Source: Clostridiales bacterium (lineage in GTDB: Bacteria > Bacillota > Clostridia > Lachnospirales > Cellulosilyticaceae). From it: a stretch of DNA of 26,542 nucleotides. Position numbers and translations under genes: made by a program. Shown here piece by piece: positions 1 through 7,979 of the stretch. Numbering within the stretch: the first letter of the stretch is position 1; each line of letters begins with the position of its first letter. The notes under the pieces are model-generated. The model was not told the DNA's origin. It did not search any database and was given only the letters and a program-made list of their open reading frames with translations. The stretch covers positions 1-26,542 of the forward strand of contig DYCF01000056.1 of assembly GCA_019418225.1 (NCBI GenBank). The letters run 5' to 3'.

Positions 1-52
1 GAGCAGAGGACTGAAAATCCTCGTGTCGCTGGTTCGATTCCGGCTCTGGGCA
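1..52 (+). tRNA. tRNA-Phe (GAA), 5' end outside window
   Basis: Only the 3' two thirds are present. The anticodon stem GAGGA/TCCTC encloses the loop CTGAAAA, giving anticodon GAA. The T arm GCTGG-TTCGATT-CCGGC follows, then the 3' acceptor strand TCTGGGC and discriminator A. CCA is not encoded. It is the last but one member of a tRNA cluster that continues to the left. Confidence 0.93.
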
Positions 53-60
53 TTTGTCAT

Positions 61-133
61 GGGTCACTAGCTCAGTCGGTAGAGCACTTGACTTTTAATC
101 AAGTTGTCCGGGGTTCGATTCCCCGGTGGCTCA
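61..133 (+). tRNA. tRNA-Lys (TTT)
   Basis: Complete cloverleaf of 73 nt. The acceptor GGGTCAC pairs with GTGGCTC (two G-U pairs), the D arm contains CTCAGTCGGTAGAG, the anticodon stem CTTGA/TCAAG encloses CTTTTAA (anticodon TTT), and the T arm is CCGGG-GTTCGATT-CCCCGG. The discriminator is A and CCA is not encoded. It lies 8 nt after tRNA-Phe, so the two are almost certainly cotranscribed. Confidence 0.97.
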
Positions 134-141
134 TAATTTAT

Positions 142-190
142 AAAGAAGTCTTACATTTAATGAATAATTAGGTGTAAGACTTCTTTTTTA
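142..190 (+). terminator. Intrinsic terminator of the tRNA cluster
   Basis: A 14-bp stem (142-155 with 173-186, AAAGAAGTCTTACA/TGTAAGACTTCTTT) with a 17-nt loop runs into TTTTTT. It ends the tRNA transcript just before greA. Confidence 0.9.
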
Positions 191-262
191 TTATAAAATT
201 GGTTATAATAGGTAATAAATAGTGAGTAAAATGGATTTATAGGAAGATAGGGGAATGTAGAA

Positions 263-730
263 ATGAATAATTATCTTACAGAGCAAGATATCGAGAAGAT
301 GAAAAAGGAAATAGAATATAGAAAAGTTGTAGTTCGTAAAAAGAGAAATGAGGAAGTAAAAGAAGCGCGTGCACATGGTGATTTAAGTGAAAACTTTGAG
401 TATAAGGCTGCAAAAAGAGAACGTGGAAGAAATGAAGGGCGTATTAAATACTTAGAGAAAATGATTAAGACCTGTACAGTTATTGAGGATAATACTGCAA
501 GTGATGAAGTTGGCTTAGGAAAGGTAGTAACCGTTAATTTTATAGAGGATGATTTCTGCGTAGATTATACTATTGTTACAACAATGGAAATGGATGTGGT
601 TAATAATAAGATTAGTATTGAATGTCCTTTAGGAAAAGAGATTTATGGAAAGAAAGTTGGACAAGAGGTGGAAATAGATTCGCCGGACGGAAAATATATG
701 GTAAGAATTGAAGCGATAAAAAACTTATAA
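263..730 (+). CDS. greA: GreA/GreB-family transcription elongation factor
   Basis: 155 residues, close to the usual 157-160 of GreA. Residues 1-75 are the charged N-terminal coiled coil. Its tip carries the motif GDLSENFEY (residues 39-47), whose acidic residues D40 and E43 in this family position the catalytic Mg2+ for RNA cleavage in backtracked RNA polymerase. Residues 80-155 are the FKBP-like C-terminal domain, here more diverged, ending in a recognisable GKEIYGKKVGQEVEI segment. The ATG is preceded by AGGGGA. The diverged C-terminal half means it could be a second GreA paralogue rather than the main housekeeping copy. Confidence 0.93.
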   Translation: MNNYLTEQDIEKMKKEIEYRKVVVRKKRNEEVKEARAHGDLSENFEYKAAKRERGRNEGRIKYLEKMIKTCTVIEDNTASDEVGLGKVVTVNFIEDDFCVDYTIVTTMEMDVVNNKISIECPLGKEIYGKKVGQEVEIDSPDGKYMVRIEAIKNL

Positions 731-805
731 GAAATAAGAAAAGCTGTAATAAATTGCGACAAGCTTGAATATACATTAGTAACAATGTGAGGGAGTTGTT
801 GCTAT

Positions 806-1123
806 ATGAATCAAATAGGATTTAATATTTTAAGAAGAGCACAGGATAATGCAAAAGAAGCAGATAAGCTATCAACCTTTTTTAAAGAGAGAGGTGTACA
901 GCTAAAGGAAGTACGACGTAATCCTGATAGATATGCTGATATGATTAAACAGTATAGTAAGATTTGTATTAATGAGGGGCTATTTGAAGAAAGTAGGGAC
1001 CGCTTACAATTAGAATTTAATAGGCTGTGTGAGTATCATCAACGAAATGAAGAGGCATTGACAAAAGAATTTATGGGAATTGCAAAAGAGATTATTCTTA
1101 CTATGCCAGAGGAACTGATATGA
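806..1123 (+). CDS. Small hypothetical protein, helical
   Basis: 105 residues with no family I recognise. It is rich in charged residues (Lys, Arg, Glu) and looks all-helical, with no signal peptide or membrane segment and only two Cys. The ATG has GGGAG about 10 nt upstream. It lies 75 nt after greA in the same direction and is closed by a terminator, so it may be cotranscribed with greA. Composition and codon use resemble the neighbours, so it is probably a real, lineage-restricted gene. No function is proposed. Confidence 0.7.
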   Translation: MNQIGFNILRRAQDNAKEADKLSTFFKERGVQLKEVRRNPDRYADMIKQYSKICINEGLFEESRDRLQLEFNRLCEYHQRNEEALTKEFMGIAKEIILTMPEELI

Positions 1124-1130
1124 TAAATAA

Positions 1131-1179
1131 AGGAGGAGGTGTCGCGAAACTTTTTATAGTTTCACGATATCTCCTTTTA
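1131..1179 (+). terminator. Intrinsic terminator after the small hypothetical gene
   Basis: A stem of about 16 bp, including several G-U pairs, joins GGAGGTGTCGCGAAAC to GTTTCACGATATCTCC around an 8-nt loop, followed by TTTT. It begins within 10 nt of the stop codon at 1123. Confidence 0.75.
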
Positions 1180-1403
1180 ATTTGGGGAGATACAGGGGAT
1201 ATTTATTGTATTTAGTTATATATTAATGTAAACTTATACGGGTAGAATTTATCACGGATATTAGTTTGGATTTTTATTTTAGAATAAGGATATATAGTTA
1301 AAGAAAATTAATTTGGTAGATTGTAGTATTATACTAGGACTATGTAGATATGAAGATTTACTTTAAGTTTTACTAAAAGATTAATAGAGAAAAGAGTGAT
1401 TAA

Positions 1404-2801
1404 GTGAATGCACCTTTATATAATGAATTAATAGCATATAGTAACTCTAAGTTAGCATTTCATATGCCAGGACATAAATTTGGAAGTATAGCAGATTTAA
1501 ACAAATTAAATTTATCTTCATTAGATAATACTGAAGCCATGGGATTAGATAACTTATATGAGGCAGAAGGTATTATTAAGGAAGCAATGCTTCTTATGGC
1601 TGATTTTTATGGAGCTAAGGATAGTGTATTTTTAACAAATGGTTCGACAGCAGGTGTCATTACTAGTATATTAGCAACTTGCAATGAGGGCGATGAATTA
1701 ATTGTGGCTAGAAACTCACATCATAGTGTATGGAGTGCTTTAGTGTTAGGTGGCATAAAACCTATATACATTAGCCCAGAATATATACAGAAAGATGATA
1801 TTTTAGGTGAGGTTACAGTTGATACTGTAAGAAGGGCATTTGAGACACATCCAAATGCTAAGGGAATTATTATTGTAAGTCCTACTTATGAGGGAATCGT
1901 ATCGGATATTAAGGGAATTGCAGAAGTTGTACATGAATATGATAAGGTTTTAATAGTTGATGAAGCACATGGGGCACATTTTGTGTTGGGCAATTGTTTC
2001 CCAGTTAGTAGTACTAGGCTAGGGGCAGATATTGTAATTAATAGTATGCATAAAACATTGCCTGCACTTACACAGAGTGGTGTATTACATATATGCTCTA
2101 ATAGAGTGAAGTATGACAAAATTATAGAGACGCTTAGAATGGTACAAACAAGTAGTCCTTCTTATATGATGATGGGATTAATGGATTATATACGTTGTTA
2201 TATATTGGAACACCATGTATTAATTAAGAAGCAGTATGTAGATGAATTAGTGGCAATGCGTCAGAGGTTGAGACAATTACAAGTGTTGAGACTTGTAGAG
2301 GGGACACCACATGCATATGATATTAGTAAGGTAATCATTTCTACTGCGAATACTAATATAAGTGGCTATCAATTAGCGAGTGTATTAAATAAAGAATATG
2401 GTATTGTGGTAGAAGCTGCACTTGATACGTATATTATTTTAATGACGACTATGGCAGATACAAGAGAAACTTTAACTAGATTAGAGCAAGCATTAAGATA
2501 TATTGATTCTTGTTTAGAATATCGCCAAACATATGAGGGAATTAATAATTTTATGAGTCGTGAAATTGTATTAGGTGAATGTCCTAGATCAATTCATTAT
2601 GGTAATAAGGTATGGGAAACATTAGATGAGTGTGTAGGTAAGAAATCGGCTAATAATATTATGTTATATCCACCAGGCATTCCAATCATTTGTATTGGTG
2701 AGGTAATTAGAGATGAGCATATTGATATGATTCGTAGATTTAGAAGTAAGTTACAGGGTATTAAGAGATTAGATAATCAAATACTAATACATGTTGTATA
2801 G
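1404..2801 (+). CDS. PLP-dependent Orn/Lys/Arg decarboxylase family protein (YaaO/SpeA-like)
   Basis: 465 residues of the fold-type I decarboxylases that act on basic amino acids (polyamine synthesis); the substrate cannot be read from sequence. Seen: the family N-terminal HMPGHK (20-25), the PLP phosphate-binding NGSTAG (79-84), DEAHGAH (186-192) with the aspartate that pairs with the PLP ring nitrogen, and SMHKTLPALTQ with K217 as the Schiff-base lysine. It is shorter than the inducible E. coli enzymes (over 700 residues) because the N-terminal wing domain is absent, as in Bacillus YaaO. The start is GTG: an in-frame TAA lies directly upstream at 1401-1403, so no earlier start is possible. 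It opens the yaaO-to-rsmI cluster, the same place yaaO holds in Bacillus. Confidence 0.92.
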   Translation: MNAPLYNELIAYSNSKLAFHMPGHKFGSIADLNKLNLSSLDNTEAMGLDNLYEAEGIIKEAMLLMADFYGAKDSVFLTNGSTAGVITSILATCNEGDELIVARNSHHSVWSALVLGGIKPIYISPEYIQKDDILGEVTVDTVRRAFETHPNAKGIIIVSPTYEGIVSDIKGIAEVVHEYDKVLIVDEAHGAHFVLGNCFPVSSTRLGADIVINSMHKTLPALTQSGVLHICSNRVKYDKIIETLRMVQTSSPSYMMMGLMDYIRCYILEHHVLIKKQYVDELVAMRQRLRQLQVLRLVEGTPHAYDISKVIISTANTNISGYQLASVLNKEYGIVVEAALDTYIILMTTMADTRETLTRLEQALRYIDSCLEYRQTYEGINNFMSREIVLGECPRSIHYGNKVWETLDECVGKKSANNIMLYPPGIPIICIGEVIRDEHIDMIRRFRSKLQGIKRLDNQILIHVV

Positions 2802-2832
2802 TACATGGGTACATTAGAAGTTGGAGGTACAA

Positions 2833-3438
2833 ATGGGAAAAATATTTTGCTTGATGGGAAAGAGCAGTTCAGGTAAAGATACTATATTTAAGAAGTTACG
2901 AGAGAGAGATGAATTAGGATTAAGACCGGTGGTAACTTATACGACTAGACCGATGCGTCAGAATGAGACTAATGGTGTAGAGTATTACTTTATTAATGAG
3001 GAGACGTTAAAGGAATATGTTACAGCAGGGAAAGTAATCGAGAAGAGAGTTTATCATACTGTATTTGGCGATTGGTATTATTGCACTATTGATGATGGAC
3101 AAATTAAGTTAGATCAAGAAGATTATTTATTGATTGTTACTTTAGAGGCATATAATAGTTTGAAAAAATATTTTGGTGAGGAGAATGTGGTGCCTTTATA
3201 TGTAGCACTTGAAGATGGGGTGCGATTAGAAAGGGCATTACAAAGGGAAAAACAAGAAATAACACCTAATTATGATGAAGTATGTAGAAGGTTCTTAGCA
3301 GATAATCAAGATTTTAGCAAAGAAAATTTACAAAGCAGTGGTGTAGAAAAACAATATATTAATATTGATTTAGAGAAATGTATAGAAGAAATTACTGAGG
3401 ATATATTAAAAAATAAGGAAAGACCGAAATATAATTAA
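2833..3438 (+). CDS. Guanylate-kinase-like P-loop protein
   Basis: 201 residues from the ATG at 2833, which has GGAGGT 4 nt upstream; an in-frame TTG at 2821 would overlap that ribosome site and is unlikely. The P-loop GKSSSGKD (residues 9-16) and TTRPMR (37-42) are hallmarks of guanylate kinases, the second corresponding to the GMP-binding arginines. The middle NMP-binding part is recognisable (GVEYYF at 48-53), but the C-terminal half is diverged. It sits between yaaO and yaaR, where Bacillus carries thymidylate kinase (tmk). It may be a true guanylate kinase, a second diverged copy, or an enzyme with changed nucleotide preference. It is probably cotranscribed with the decarboxylase 31 nt upstream. 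Confidence 0.85.
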   Translation: MGKIFCLMGKSSSGKDTIFKKLRERDELGLRPVVTYTTRPMRQNETNGVEYYFINEETLKEYVTAGKVIEKRVYHTVFGDWYYCTIDDGQIKLDQEDYLLIVTLEAYNSLKKYFGEENVVPLYVALEDGVRLERALQREKQEITPNYDEVCRRFLADNQDFSKENLQSSGVEKQYINIDLEKCIEEITEDILKNKERPKYN

Positions 3439-3443
3439 GAAGT

Positions 3444-3491
3444 GTTTAAATTTATATTCCTTGGGTATGCTTTAAATAGAAGAATTTAAAC
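3444..3491. other. 9-bp inverted repeat upstream of the yaaR promoter
   Basis: GTTTAAATT (3444-3452) and AATTTAAAC (3483-3491) are perfect inverted repeats separated by 30 nt. No T-run follows, so it is not a standard terminator. It ends one base before the putative -35 of yaaR, so it could be an operator or simply the 3' end structure of the upstream transcript. Confidence 0.45.
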
Positions 3492-3520
3492 TTGAAATAG
3501 AGGAAAGACTGTCCTATTAT
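3492..3520 (+). promoter_or_regulatory. Putative sigma-A promoter of yaaR
   Basis: TTGAAA (3492-3497), a 17-nt spacer, TATTAT (3515-3520). The -10 overlaps the left arm of a 9-bp hairpin, TCCTATTAT/ATAGTAGGA (3512-3534, one G-U pair), which could be an operator or the start of a structured leader. Confidence 0.6.
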
Positions 3521-3578
3521 AAAAGATAGTAGGATTGAGGTAAGGGAAAAATACACATTATAGTAAGTGGGGGATGTT

Positions 3579-4025
3579 ATGGCTAATATACAAATTAGTC
3601 AAATCCAAATGCCAAAGCTGAGGGATTTGCCAAGTGTTACAGAGAATAAGGTTGATAAAGGATTTCGCTTTACGTTACTTAGTCAATTAGATGATTCTGA
3701 GCTAAATGATAAGCTTAAAGCAATGATTGAGGATATTACAACACAGGGACAGAAGATTGCAGAGCATATGGACATACGAGATATGAAGGTATATCGTAGT
3801 ATGATTTCTAATTTCTTCGGTGAGGTAGTAGCTAATTCACATAAGTTTTCTAGAGAAAACTTTTTGGATAAGAGAGGACGCCATAGAGTATATGGTGTGG
3901 TTAAATTAGTTAATGATAAATTGGATGAATTAGCTAAGGAATTAATTAGTACTGAGAAAAATCAGATGGAGATATTAAATCGAGTAGGAGAAATAGAAGG
4001 ACTCGTTTTAGATATTGTGACTTAA
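3579..4025 (+). CDS. yaaR: YaaR family protein (DUF327)
   Basis: 148 residues from the ATG at 3579, which is preceded by GGGGGAT at proper spacing; an upstream in-frame GTG at 3567 overlaps this ribosome site. Length, the basic/polar N-terminus and a helical core with FGEVVANSHKFSRE and GRHRVYGVVKLVNDKLDEL match the YaaR/DUF327 family of Firmicutes. The molecular function of that family is not settled. The position just before holB and ricT is the conserved one. Unlike in a simple operon, it has its own putative promoter and is followed by a terminator. Confidence 0.88.
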   Translation: MANIQISQIQMPKLRDLPSVTENKVDKGFRFTLLSQLDDSELNDKLKAMIEDITTQGQKIAEHMDIRDMKVYRSMISNFFGEVVANSHKFSRENFLDKRGRHRVYGVVKLVNDKLDELAKELISTEKNQMEILNRVGEIEGLVLDIVT

Positions 4026-4037
4026 ATAGTGGGATTT

Positions 4038-4070
4038 AAATGTTCGTGGAATTATACACGAACATTTTTT
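4038..4070 (+). terminator. Intrinsic terminator after yaaR
   Basis: Stem TGTTCGTG/CACGAACA (4041-4048 with 4057-4064), extended by AAA/TTT, with an 8-nt loop and TTTTTT. It separates yaaR from holB. Confidence 0.88.
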
Positions 4071-4153
4071 GTAGAGTAGGAAAGTGTGGTTTTTAACCTT
4101 CTTGTGTCTAAGCTCAAAATTTGAGTTGAGAATGTGATGTTAGTCGCGTTACT

Positions 4154-4183
4154 TTGAAGAGGTAGAAAGATACATTTTATAAA
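4154..4183 (+). promoter_or_regulatory. Possible promoter of the holB operon
   Basis: TTGAAG (4154-4159) and TATAAA (4178-4183) with an 18-nt spacer. The match is moderate, but a promoter is needed here because a terminator ends the upstream transcript at 4070. Confidence 0.42.
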
Positions 4184-4208
4184 ATATAAAAGTTGATGAG
4201 GATAGGTT

Positions 4209-5192
4209 ATGGAAATATTTCAAAATATTATAGGGAATGAAGGTGCCAAGGAGTATTTTAATAGGGCGATTAATAAGAAACAGTTATCGCATAGTTATAT
4301 TTTTGAGGGACCATATGGTGTAGGAAAAAATACTTTTGCGATAGAGCTGGCAAAGACCATTATGTGTGAAGGTGAAAGTAAGCCATGTAATGAATGCCCT
4401 TCATGTACAATGATTAATGCGAGAACGCATCCGGATTTAATTGTCATAGAGAAGGATACGAATGTAACTAAAGTTGATAACATTAGGGAGCATCTAATTC
4501 GTGAGATGGAGATTAAACCATATCGTAGTGAACATAAGATTATTATTGTAAAAGCGGCAGATACAGTTAATGTACAAGGGCAAAATGCCATGCTAAAAAC
4601 TATTGAGGAACCACCTGGTTATGGCATTATTATTTTAGTGTGTGAGAATATGGGGAGTTTATTGCCAACGATTAAGTCTAGATGTATTACAGTACGCTTT
4701 AATCCTCTTAATAAGGAAGAGATGGATGCATATTTAGTAAATCGTGGTGTAAGTGGCACACGAAAGGATGTTATTAGTAAGTTATCAGATGGTAGTATAG
4801 GCGTTATTAATGATATCCTAGAGGACGAGCATTATATGGACATTAGGCAGCAAACTGTAGGCTTTATTGAAAGACTAGAAAAAGCTAACTTAATGGAGAT
4901 TTATGATTTAGTTAAAGAGATGACAGATTTAAAAGATGATTTGGAGCAGATTTTGAAGTTTTGGCTCCTTTGGTATAGGGATGTGGCAGTGTATAAAACG
5001 TCTAAAAGTAGAGATTTGTACTATATTGATTACCAAAAACAGCTGTTGGACATGTCTAGTAAATTAACGTATAATAAAGTTAGTCAGAATATAGAACACA
5101 TTAAAAAGGCGATTTTAGATATAAAACAGAATATATATAGTACATTTGTAATAGAGAATTTATTATTGCAGCTGAAGGAGAGAAAAAAATGA
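4209..5192 (+). CDS. holB: DNA polymerase III subunit delta' (HolB)
   Basis: 327 residues, typical length. It is a clamp-loader AAA+ subunit that helps place the sliding clamp on primed DNA. Seen: P-loop GPYGVGKN (34-41), the zinc-binding cysteines C53, C60, C63 and C66, the conserved GQNAMLKTIEEPP segment (124-136) and the clamp-loader SRC motif (157-159). The C-terminal collar domain is diverged, as usual for this subunit. GAGGAT precedes the ATG. The stop overlaps the start of ricT by 4 nt (ATGA), indicating translational coupling. Confidence 0.95.
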   Translation: MEIFQNIIGNEGAKEYFNRAINKKQLSHSYIFEGPYGVGKNTFAIELAKTIMCEGESKPCNECPSCTMINARTHPDLIVIEKDTNVTKVDNIREHLIREMEIKPYRSEHKIIIVKAADTVNVQGQNAMLKTIEEPPGYGIIILVCENMGSLLPTIKSRCITVRFNPLNKEEMDAYLVNRGVSGTRKDVISKLSDGSIGVINDILEDEHYMDIRQQTVGFIERLEKANLMEIYDLVKEMTDLKDDLEQILKFWLLWYRDVAVYKTSKSRDLYYIDYQKQLLDMSSKLTYNKVSQNIEHIKKAILDIKQNIYSTFVIENLLLQLKERKK

Positions 5193-6094
5193 TAACCGTT
5201 ATAGGAATAAGGTTTAGACGTGCGGGAAAAATTTATTATTTTGAACCGGAAAACGTAACTTATGAGCAAGGTCAACATGCTATCGTTGAAACCGCGCGTG
5301 GTATAGAGTATGGCGAAGTTGTTATTGCTAATAAGGAAATAGATGAATCAGAAGTTGTACAACCTTTAAAAAAGGTAATTCGTTTAGCTACGCCTGAAGA
5401 CGATGAAAAATATAGACAGAATAAAATTAAAGAAAAAGAAGCATTCTTTATTTGTAAAGAAAAAATCATTAAACATAAATTAGATATGAAACTCATTGAT
5501 GTGGAATATACATTTGATAATAACAAGGTATTATTCTACTTTACATCTTATGAGCGTGTAGATTTTAGGGAGCTTGTAAAAGAGCTAGCGTCTATTTTTA
5601 AAACACGTATTGAACTTAGACAGATTGGTGTTAGAGATGAGACCAAGATGTGTGGGGGTATAGGTATTTGTGGACGTTCTTTATGTTGTAATACATTTTT
5701 AGGAGACTTCCAACCTGTATCTATTAAGATGGCCAAAGAACAAAGTTTATCACTTAATCCTATTAAAATTTCTGGGATTTGTGGTAGACTTATGTGCTGT
5801 TTAAAATATGAGCAAGATTGTTATGTAGAAATTAGAGATCGTTTACCAGTTGTAGGTGATACAGTTATTACACCAGATGGTAAAGGTGAAGTGCTTTCAG
5901 TTAATGTTTTACGTGAGCAGGTTAAAGTAGCTGTTAAGAAGAAAGATAAGGATGAAAAGGAAGCTATCATGTATCTTGCTAAGGATTTAAAAATTATTGG
6001 TAAGAAGAAAAAATGCGGTGGTGGCTGCTGTGGAAATAATAGAGGAGATATCGATAAAGAGTATGAAGGATTTGACTTTAGTTCGCTCGAATGA
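5189..6094 (+). CDS. ricT: RicT/YaaT, PSP1-domain protein
   Basis: 301 residues. RicT (YaaT) with RicA and RicF forms an iron-sulfur complex that in Bacillus supports RNase Y-dependent mRNA maturation, sporulation and competence; the partners are not in this window. Seen: the PSP1 core (residues about 60-145) and the cysteine-rich region C155, C161, C166, C167, C198, C203, C204, where the family binds its cluster. Near the C-terminus is an extra KKKKCGGGCCGN patch with three more cysteines. It overlaps holB by 4 nt, with the ribosome site AAGGAGAG inside holB. Its 3' end overlaps the start of the next gene by 32 nt. Confidence 0.95.
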   Translation: MITVIGIRFRRAGKIYYFEPENVTYEQGQHAIVETARGIEYGEVVIANKEIDESEVVQPLKKVIRLATPEDDEKYRQNKIKEKEAFFICKEKIIKHKLDMKLIDVEYTFDNNKVLFYFTSYERVDFRELVKELASIFKTRIELRQIGVRDETKMCGGIGICGRSLCCNTFLGDFQPVSIKMAKEQSLSLNPIKISGICGRLMCCLKYEQDCYVEIRDRLPVVGDTVITPDGKGEVLSVNVLREQVKVAVKKKDKDEKEAIMYLAKDLKIIGKKKKCGGGCCGNNRGDIDKEYEGFDFSSLE

Positions 6095-6833
6095 GAGAGT
6101 AGATGATTTAGAGAGAAATGGATATAGACTCATACAAAATCCCGAAGTGTTTTGCTTCGGGATTGATGCTATTTTGTTAGCACATTTTGCAAATGTAAGG
6201 AGTCAGAAACAAAAGATTTTAGATATAGGAACAGGGACAGGCATTATTCCTATCGTTATGCATGCTGTTTATGGAAAAGGACATTTTACAGGTATTGATA
6301 TTCAAGAAGAGATGATCGAGATGGCTTCTCGTTCTGTGAAGCTTAATGAAATTGAAGCAGATGTGAATATGAAGGTAATGGATATTAAGGACTATAAAAA
6401 CCATTTTGAAAGTGGCACATTTGATATTATTACATGTAACCCACCTTATATGAAAGGTCATGCAGGATTAAAGAATGAACATCCTTCTAAGACTATTGCA
6501 AGACATGAAGTCGCATGTACATTAGAAGATATTATACAGGCAGCAGGGTATATGCTGAAGTATGGTGGGAAAATGTGCATGATTCATAGACCACATCGTT
6601 TAGTCGATATCTTTTGTACAATGAGAAAGTATAATATTGAACCTAAAGTAACACGTATGATTTACCCTAAACAAGGGAAGGAGCCAACAATGGTGCTTGT
6701 AGAGGGCGTTAAGAATGGAAAACCGGAGCTTCGTGTACAGAAACCACTCATTGTATATAATGATGATAATACGTATACGGATGAAATTTTAGAGATTTAT
6801 GGTAAAAAAGGCCGTCAGGAAGAAAAAATATAG
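6063..6833 (+). CDS. TrmN6/YabB-type tRNA1(Val) adenine-37 N6-methyltransferase
   Basis: 256 residues from the ATG at 6063. This start is chosen because the family begins shortly before the motif ERxDDLxRNGYRLIQNP, here at residues 11-27; the frame stays open further upstream inside ricT, but that translation is not family-like. Seen: the SAM-binding DIGTGTG (54-60) and NPPY (126-129), the signature of N6-adenine methyltransferases. The expected role is methylation of A37 in a tRNA, by homology to E. coli YfiC; the tRNA target here is inferred. GAGGAG lies about 15 nt upstream, somewhat far, so coupling to ricT translation is likely. YabA, which precedes this gene in Bacillus, is absent. Confidence 0.9.
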   Translation: MKDLTLVRSNERVDDLERNGYRLIQNPEVFCFGIDAILLAHFANVRSQKQKILDIGTGTGIIPIVMHAVYGKGHFTGIDIQEEMIEMASRSVKLNEIEADVNMKVMDIKDYKNHFESGTFDIITCNPPYMKGHAGLKNEHPSKTIARHEVACTLEDIIQAAGYMLKYGGKMCMIHRPHRLVDIFCTMRKYNIEPKVTRMIYPKQGKEPTMVLVEGVKNGKPELRVQKPLIVYNDDNTYTDEILEIYGKKGRQEEKI

Positions 6834-6865
6834 AGCAGCTAGTAGTAGAAAAGAGGATTCAAAAT

Positions 6866-7708
6866 ATGGAGTATGGGACACTTACTTTATGTGCAACGCC
6901 GATTGGAAATTTAGAAGATATCACATATAGAGCAGTCAGATTAATGAAAGAGGCGGACTTTATTGCAGCAGAGGATACAAGACATACTAAGAAGTTATTA
7001 AATCATTTTGAGATTCATACAAGACTAATTAGTTATCATGAGCACAATAAAGTTGAAAAAGGACCTGAATTAATTCGTTTATTAAAAGAGGGAAAAAATA
7101 TCGTACTTGTGACGGATGCAGGAACCCCTGGTATTTCTGACCCTGGTGAAGATATGGTGAAATTAGCTTTAGAGGAAGGTATTACAGTAACATCTGCACC
7201 AGGAGCAGTAGCTGGAATTACAGCTTTGATTATTTCTGGGCAAGTGACTAGAAGATTTATTTTTGAAGGGTTCTTACCAGCACAGAAAAAAGAAAAAGCA
7301 CAAGTTTTAGAGAGATTAAAAAATGAGACTAGAACAGTTATCCTTTATGAAGCGCCACACCGTTTAATTAAAACTTTAGAAGAACTTCGCATGGCAGTAG
7401 GTAATAGAGGAATTACTGTAACGAAGGAATTAACTAAAAAATATGAAACTGTTTTTAAGACAACACTTGATGAGGCTATTGCATTTTATAATGAAGAAGA
7501 GCCTAGAGGTGAATATGTTTTAATATTAGCTGGTAAGGATGAACAAGAGCTTCAAGAAGAGATTAAGCAAGAATGGACAAGCATGAGCATTGAAGATCAT
7601 ATGCAGTTTTATACTGATAAAGGAATGGATGAAAAATCAGCTATGAAACAAGTTGCTAAAGACCGCGGCGTGAGTAAACGTGACATTTATGCTTATATAC
7701 ATGCGTAA
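6866..7708 (+). CDS. rsmI: RsmI, 16S rRNA (cytidine-1402-2'-O)-methyltransferase
   Basis: 280 residues, standard length. RsmI methylates the ribose of C1402 in the decoding centre of 16S rRNA, using SAM in a tetrapyrrole-methylase fold. Seen: TPIGNLEDIT (11-20), AEDTR (35-39), DAGTPGISDPG (84-94) and APGAVAGITA (111-120). The C-terminal helical extension ends in KDRGVSKRDIYAYI, a family feature. AGAGGA lies 8 nt before the ATG, and the gap to the previous gene is 32 nt, so it is the last gene of the holB operon. No clear T-tailed hairpin follows it. Confidence 0.96.
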   Translation: MEYGTLTLCATPIGNLEDITYRAVRLMKEADFIAAEDTRHTKKLLNHFEIHTRLISYHEHNKVEKGPELIRLLKEGKNIVLVTDAGTPGISDPGEDMVKLALEEGITVTSAPGAVAGITALIISGQVTRRFIFEGFLPAQKKEKAQVLERLKNETRTVILYEAPHRLIKTLEELRMAVGNRGITVTKELTKKYETVFKTTLDEAIAFYNEEEPRGEYVLILAGKDEQELQEEIKQEWTSMSIEDHMQFYTDKGMDEKSAMKQVAKDRGVSKRDIYAYIHA

Positions 7709-7782
7709 GCCTCAATCTAAATGATATATAGTTAAGAAATTTAGAGGTTAATATACTATGGGCTATAATATGTTTTATGACA

Positions 7783-7897
7783 TATAGAGAAACAAATTAA
7801 AAACTTGAAATATACATGTAGGTAAATTGTTTTATCTCAATGATTTCACATGACTAAAAATCATGAATAACTAAAATTTATAAATGTGAAATCTATA
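7783..7897 (-). repeat. 115-bp interspersed repeat, copy A
   Basis: Read on the minus strand it begins TATAGATTTCACAT and ends TTTCTCTATA, so TATAGA/TCTATA form short terminal inverted repeats. It aligns end to end with the copies at 19098-19214 and 25928-26042 at roughly 85-90% identity by eye. It can fold into two hairpins: a perfect 10-bp GATTTCACAT/ATGTGAAATC stem, and a second stem around AAACAA/TTGTTT. It lies between the convergent rsmI and kinase genes, beyond the kinase terminator and in the kinase's direction. Confidence 0.9.
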
Positions 7898-7931
7898 AGA
7901 TGGAGCATGGCATATTTAAAAATAATAATTA

Positions 7932-7979
7932 AAAGAGGCTTGTTAGGGAGAATGGAGATTCTACTTAACAAGTCTCTTT
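7932..7979 (-). terminator. Terminator of the response regulator/kinase operon
   Basis: On the minus strand a long stem (about 22 bp with G-U pairs and one or two mismatches) begins AAAGAGACTTGTTAAG, has the loop CTCC and ends CTCTTTT. The kinase stop codon (7965-7967) lies inside the first arm, so coding sequence and terminator overlap. It may also stop read-through from rsmI on the other strand. Confidence 0.8.

Noticed and set aside
1180..1403. Promoter for the Orn/Lys/Arg decarboxylase gene
   Set aside because: Several TATA-like hexamers exist, but none has a -35 match at 16-18 nt; no site could be chosen.
4112..4126. CTCAAAATTTGAG palindrome before holB
   Set aside because: A short AT-rich palindrome expected by chance in this composition, with no link to a clear promoter.
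5997..6062. Upstream extension of the TrmN6-like gene into ricT
   Set aside because: It would overlap ricT by about 98 nt, the extra residues are not like the family, and the ATG at 6063 fits the family start.
7709..7760. Terminator directly after rsmI (CTAAAT/ATTTAG)
   Set aside because: The stem is six AT-rich pairs with an interrupted extension and no T-run.
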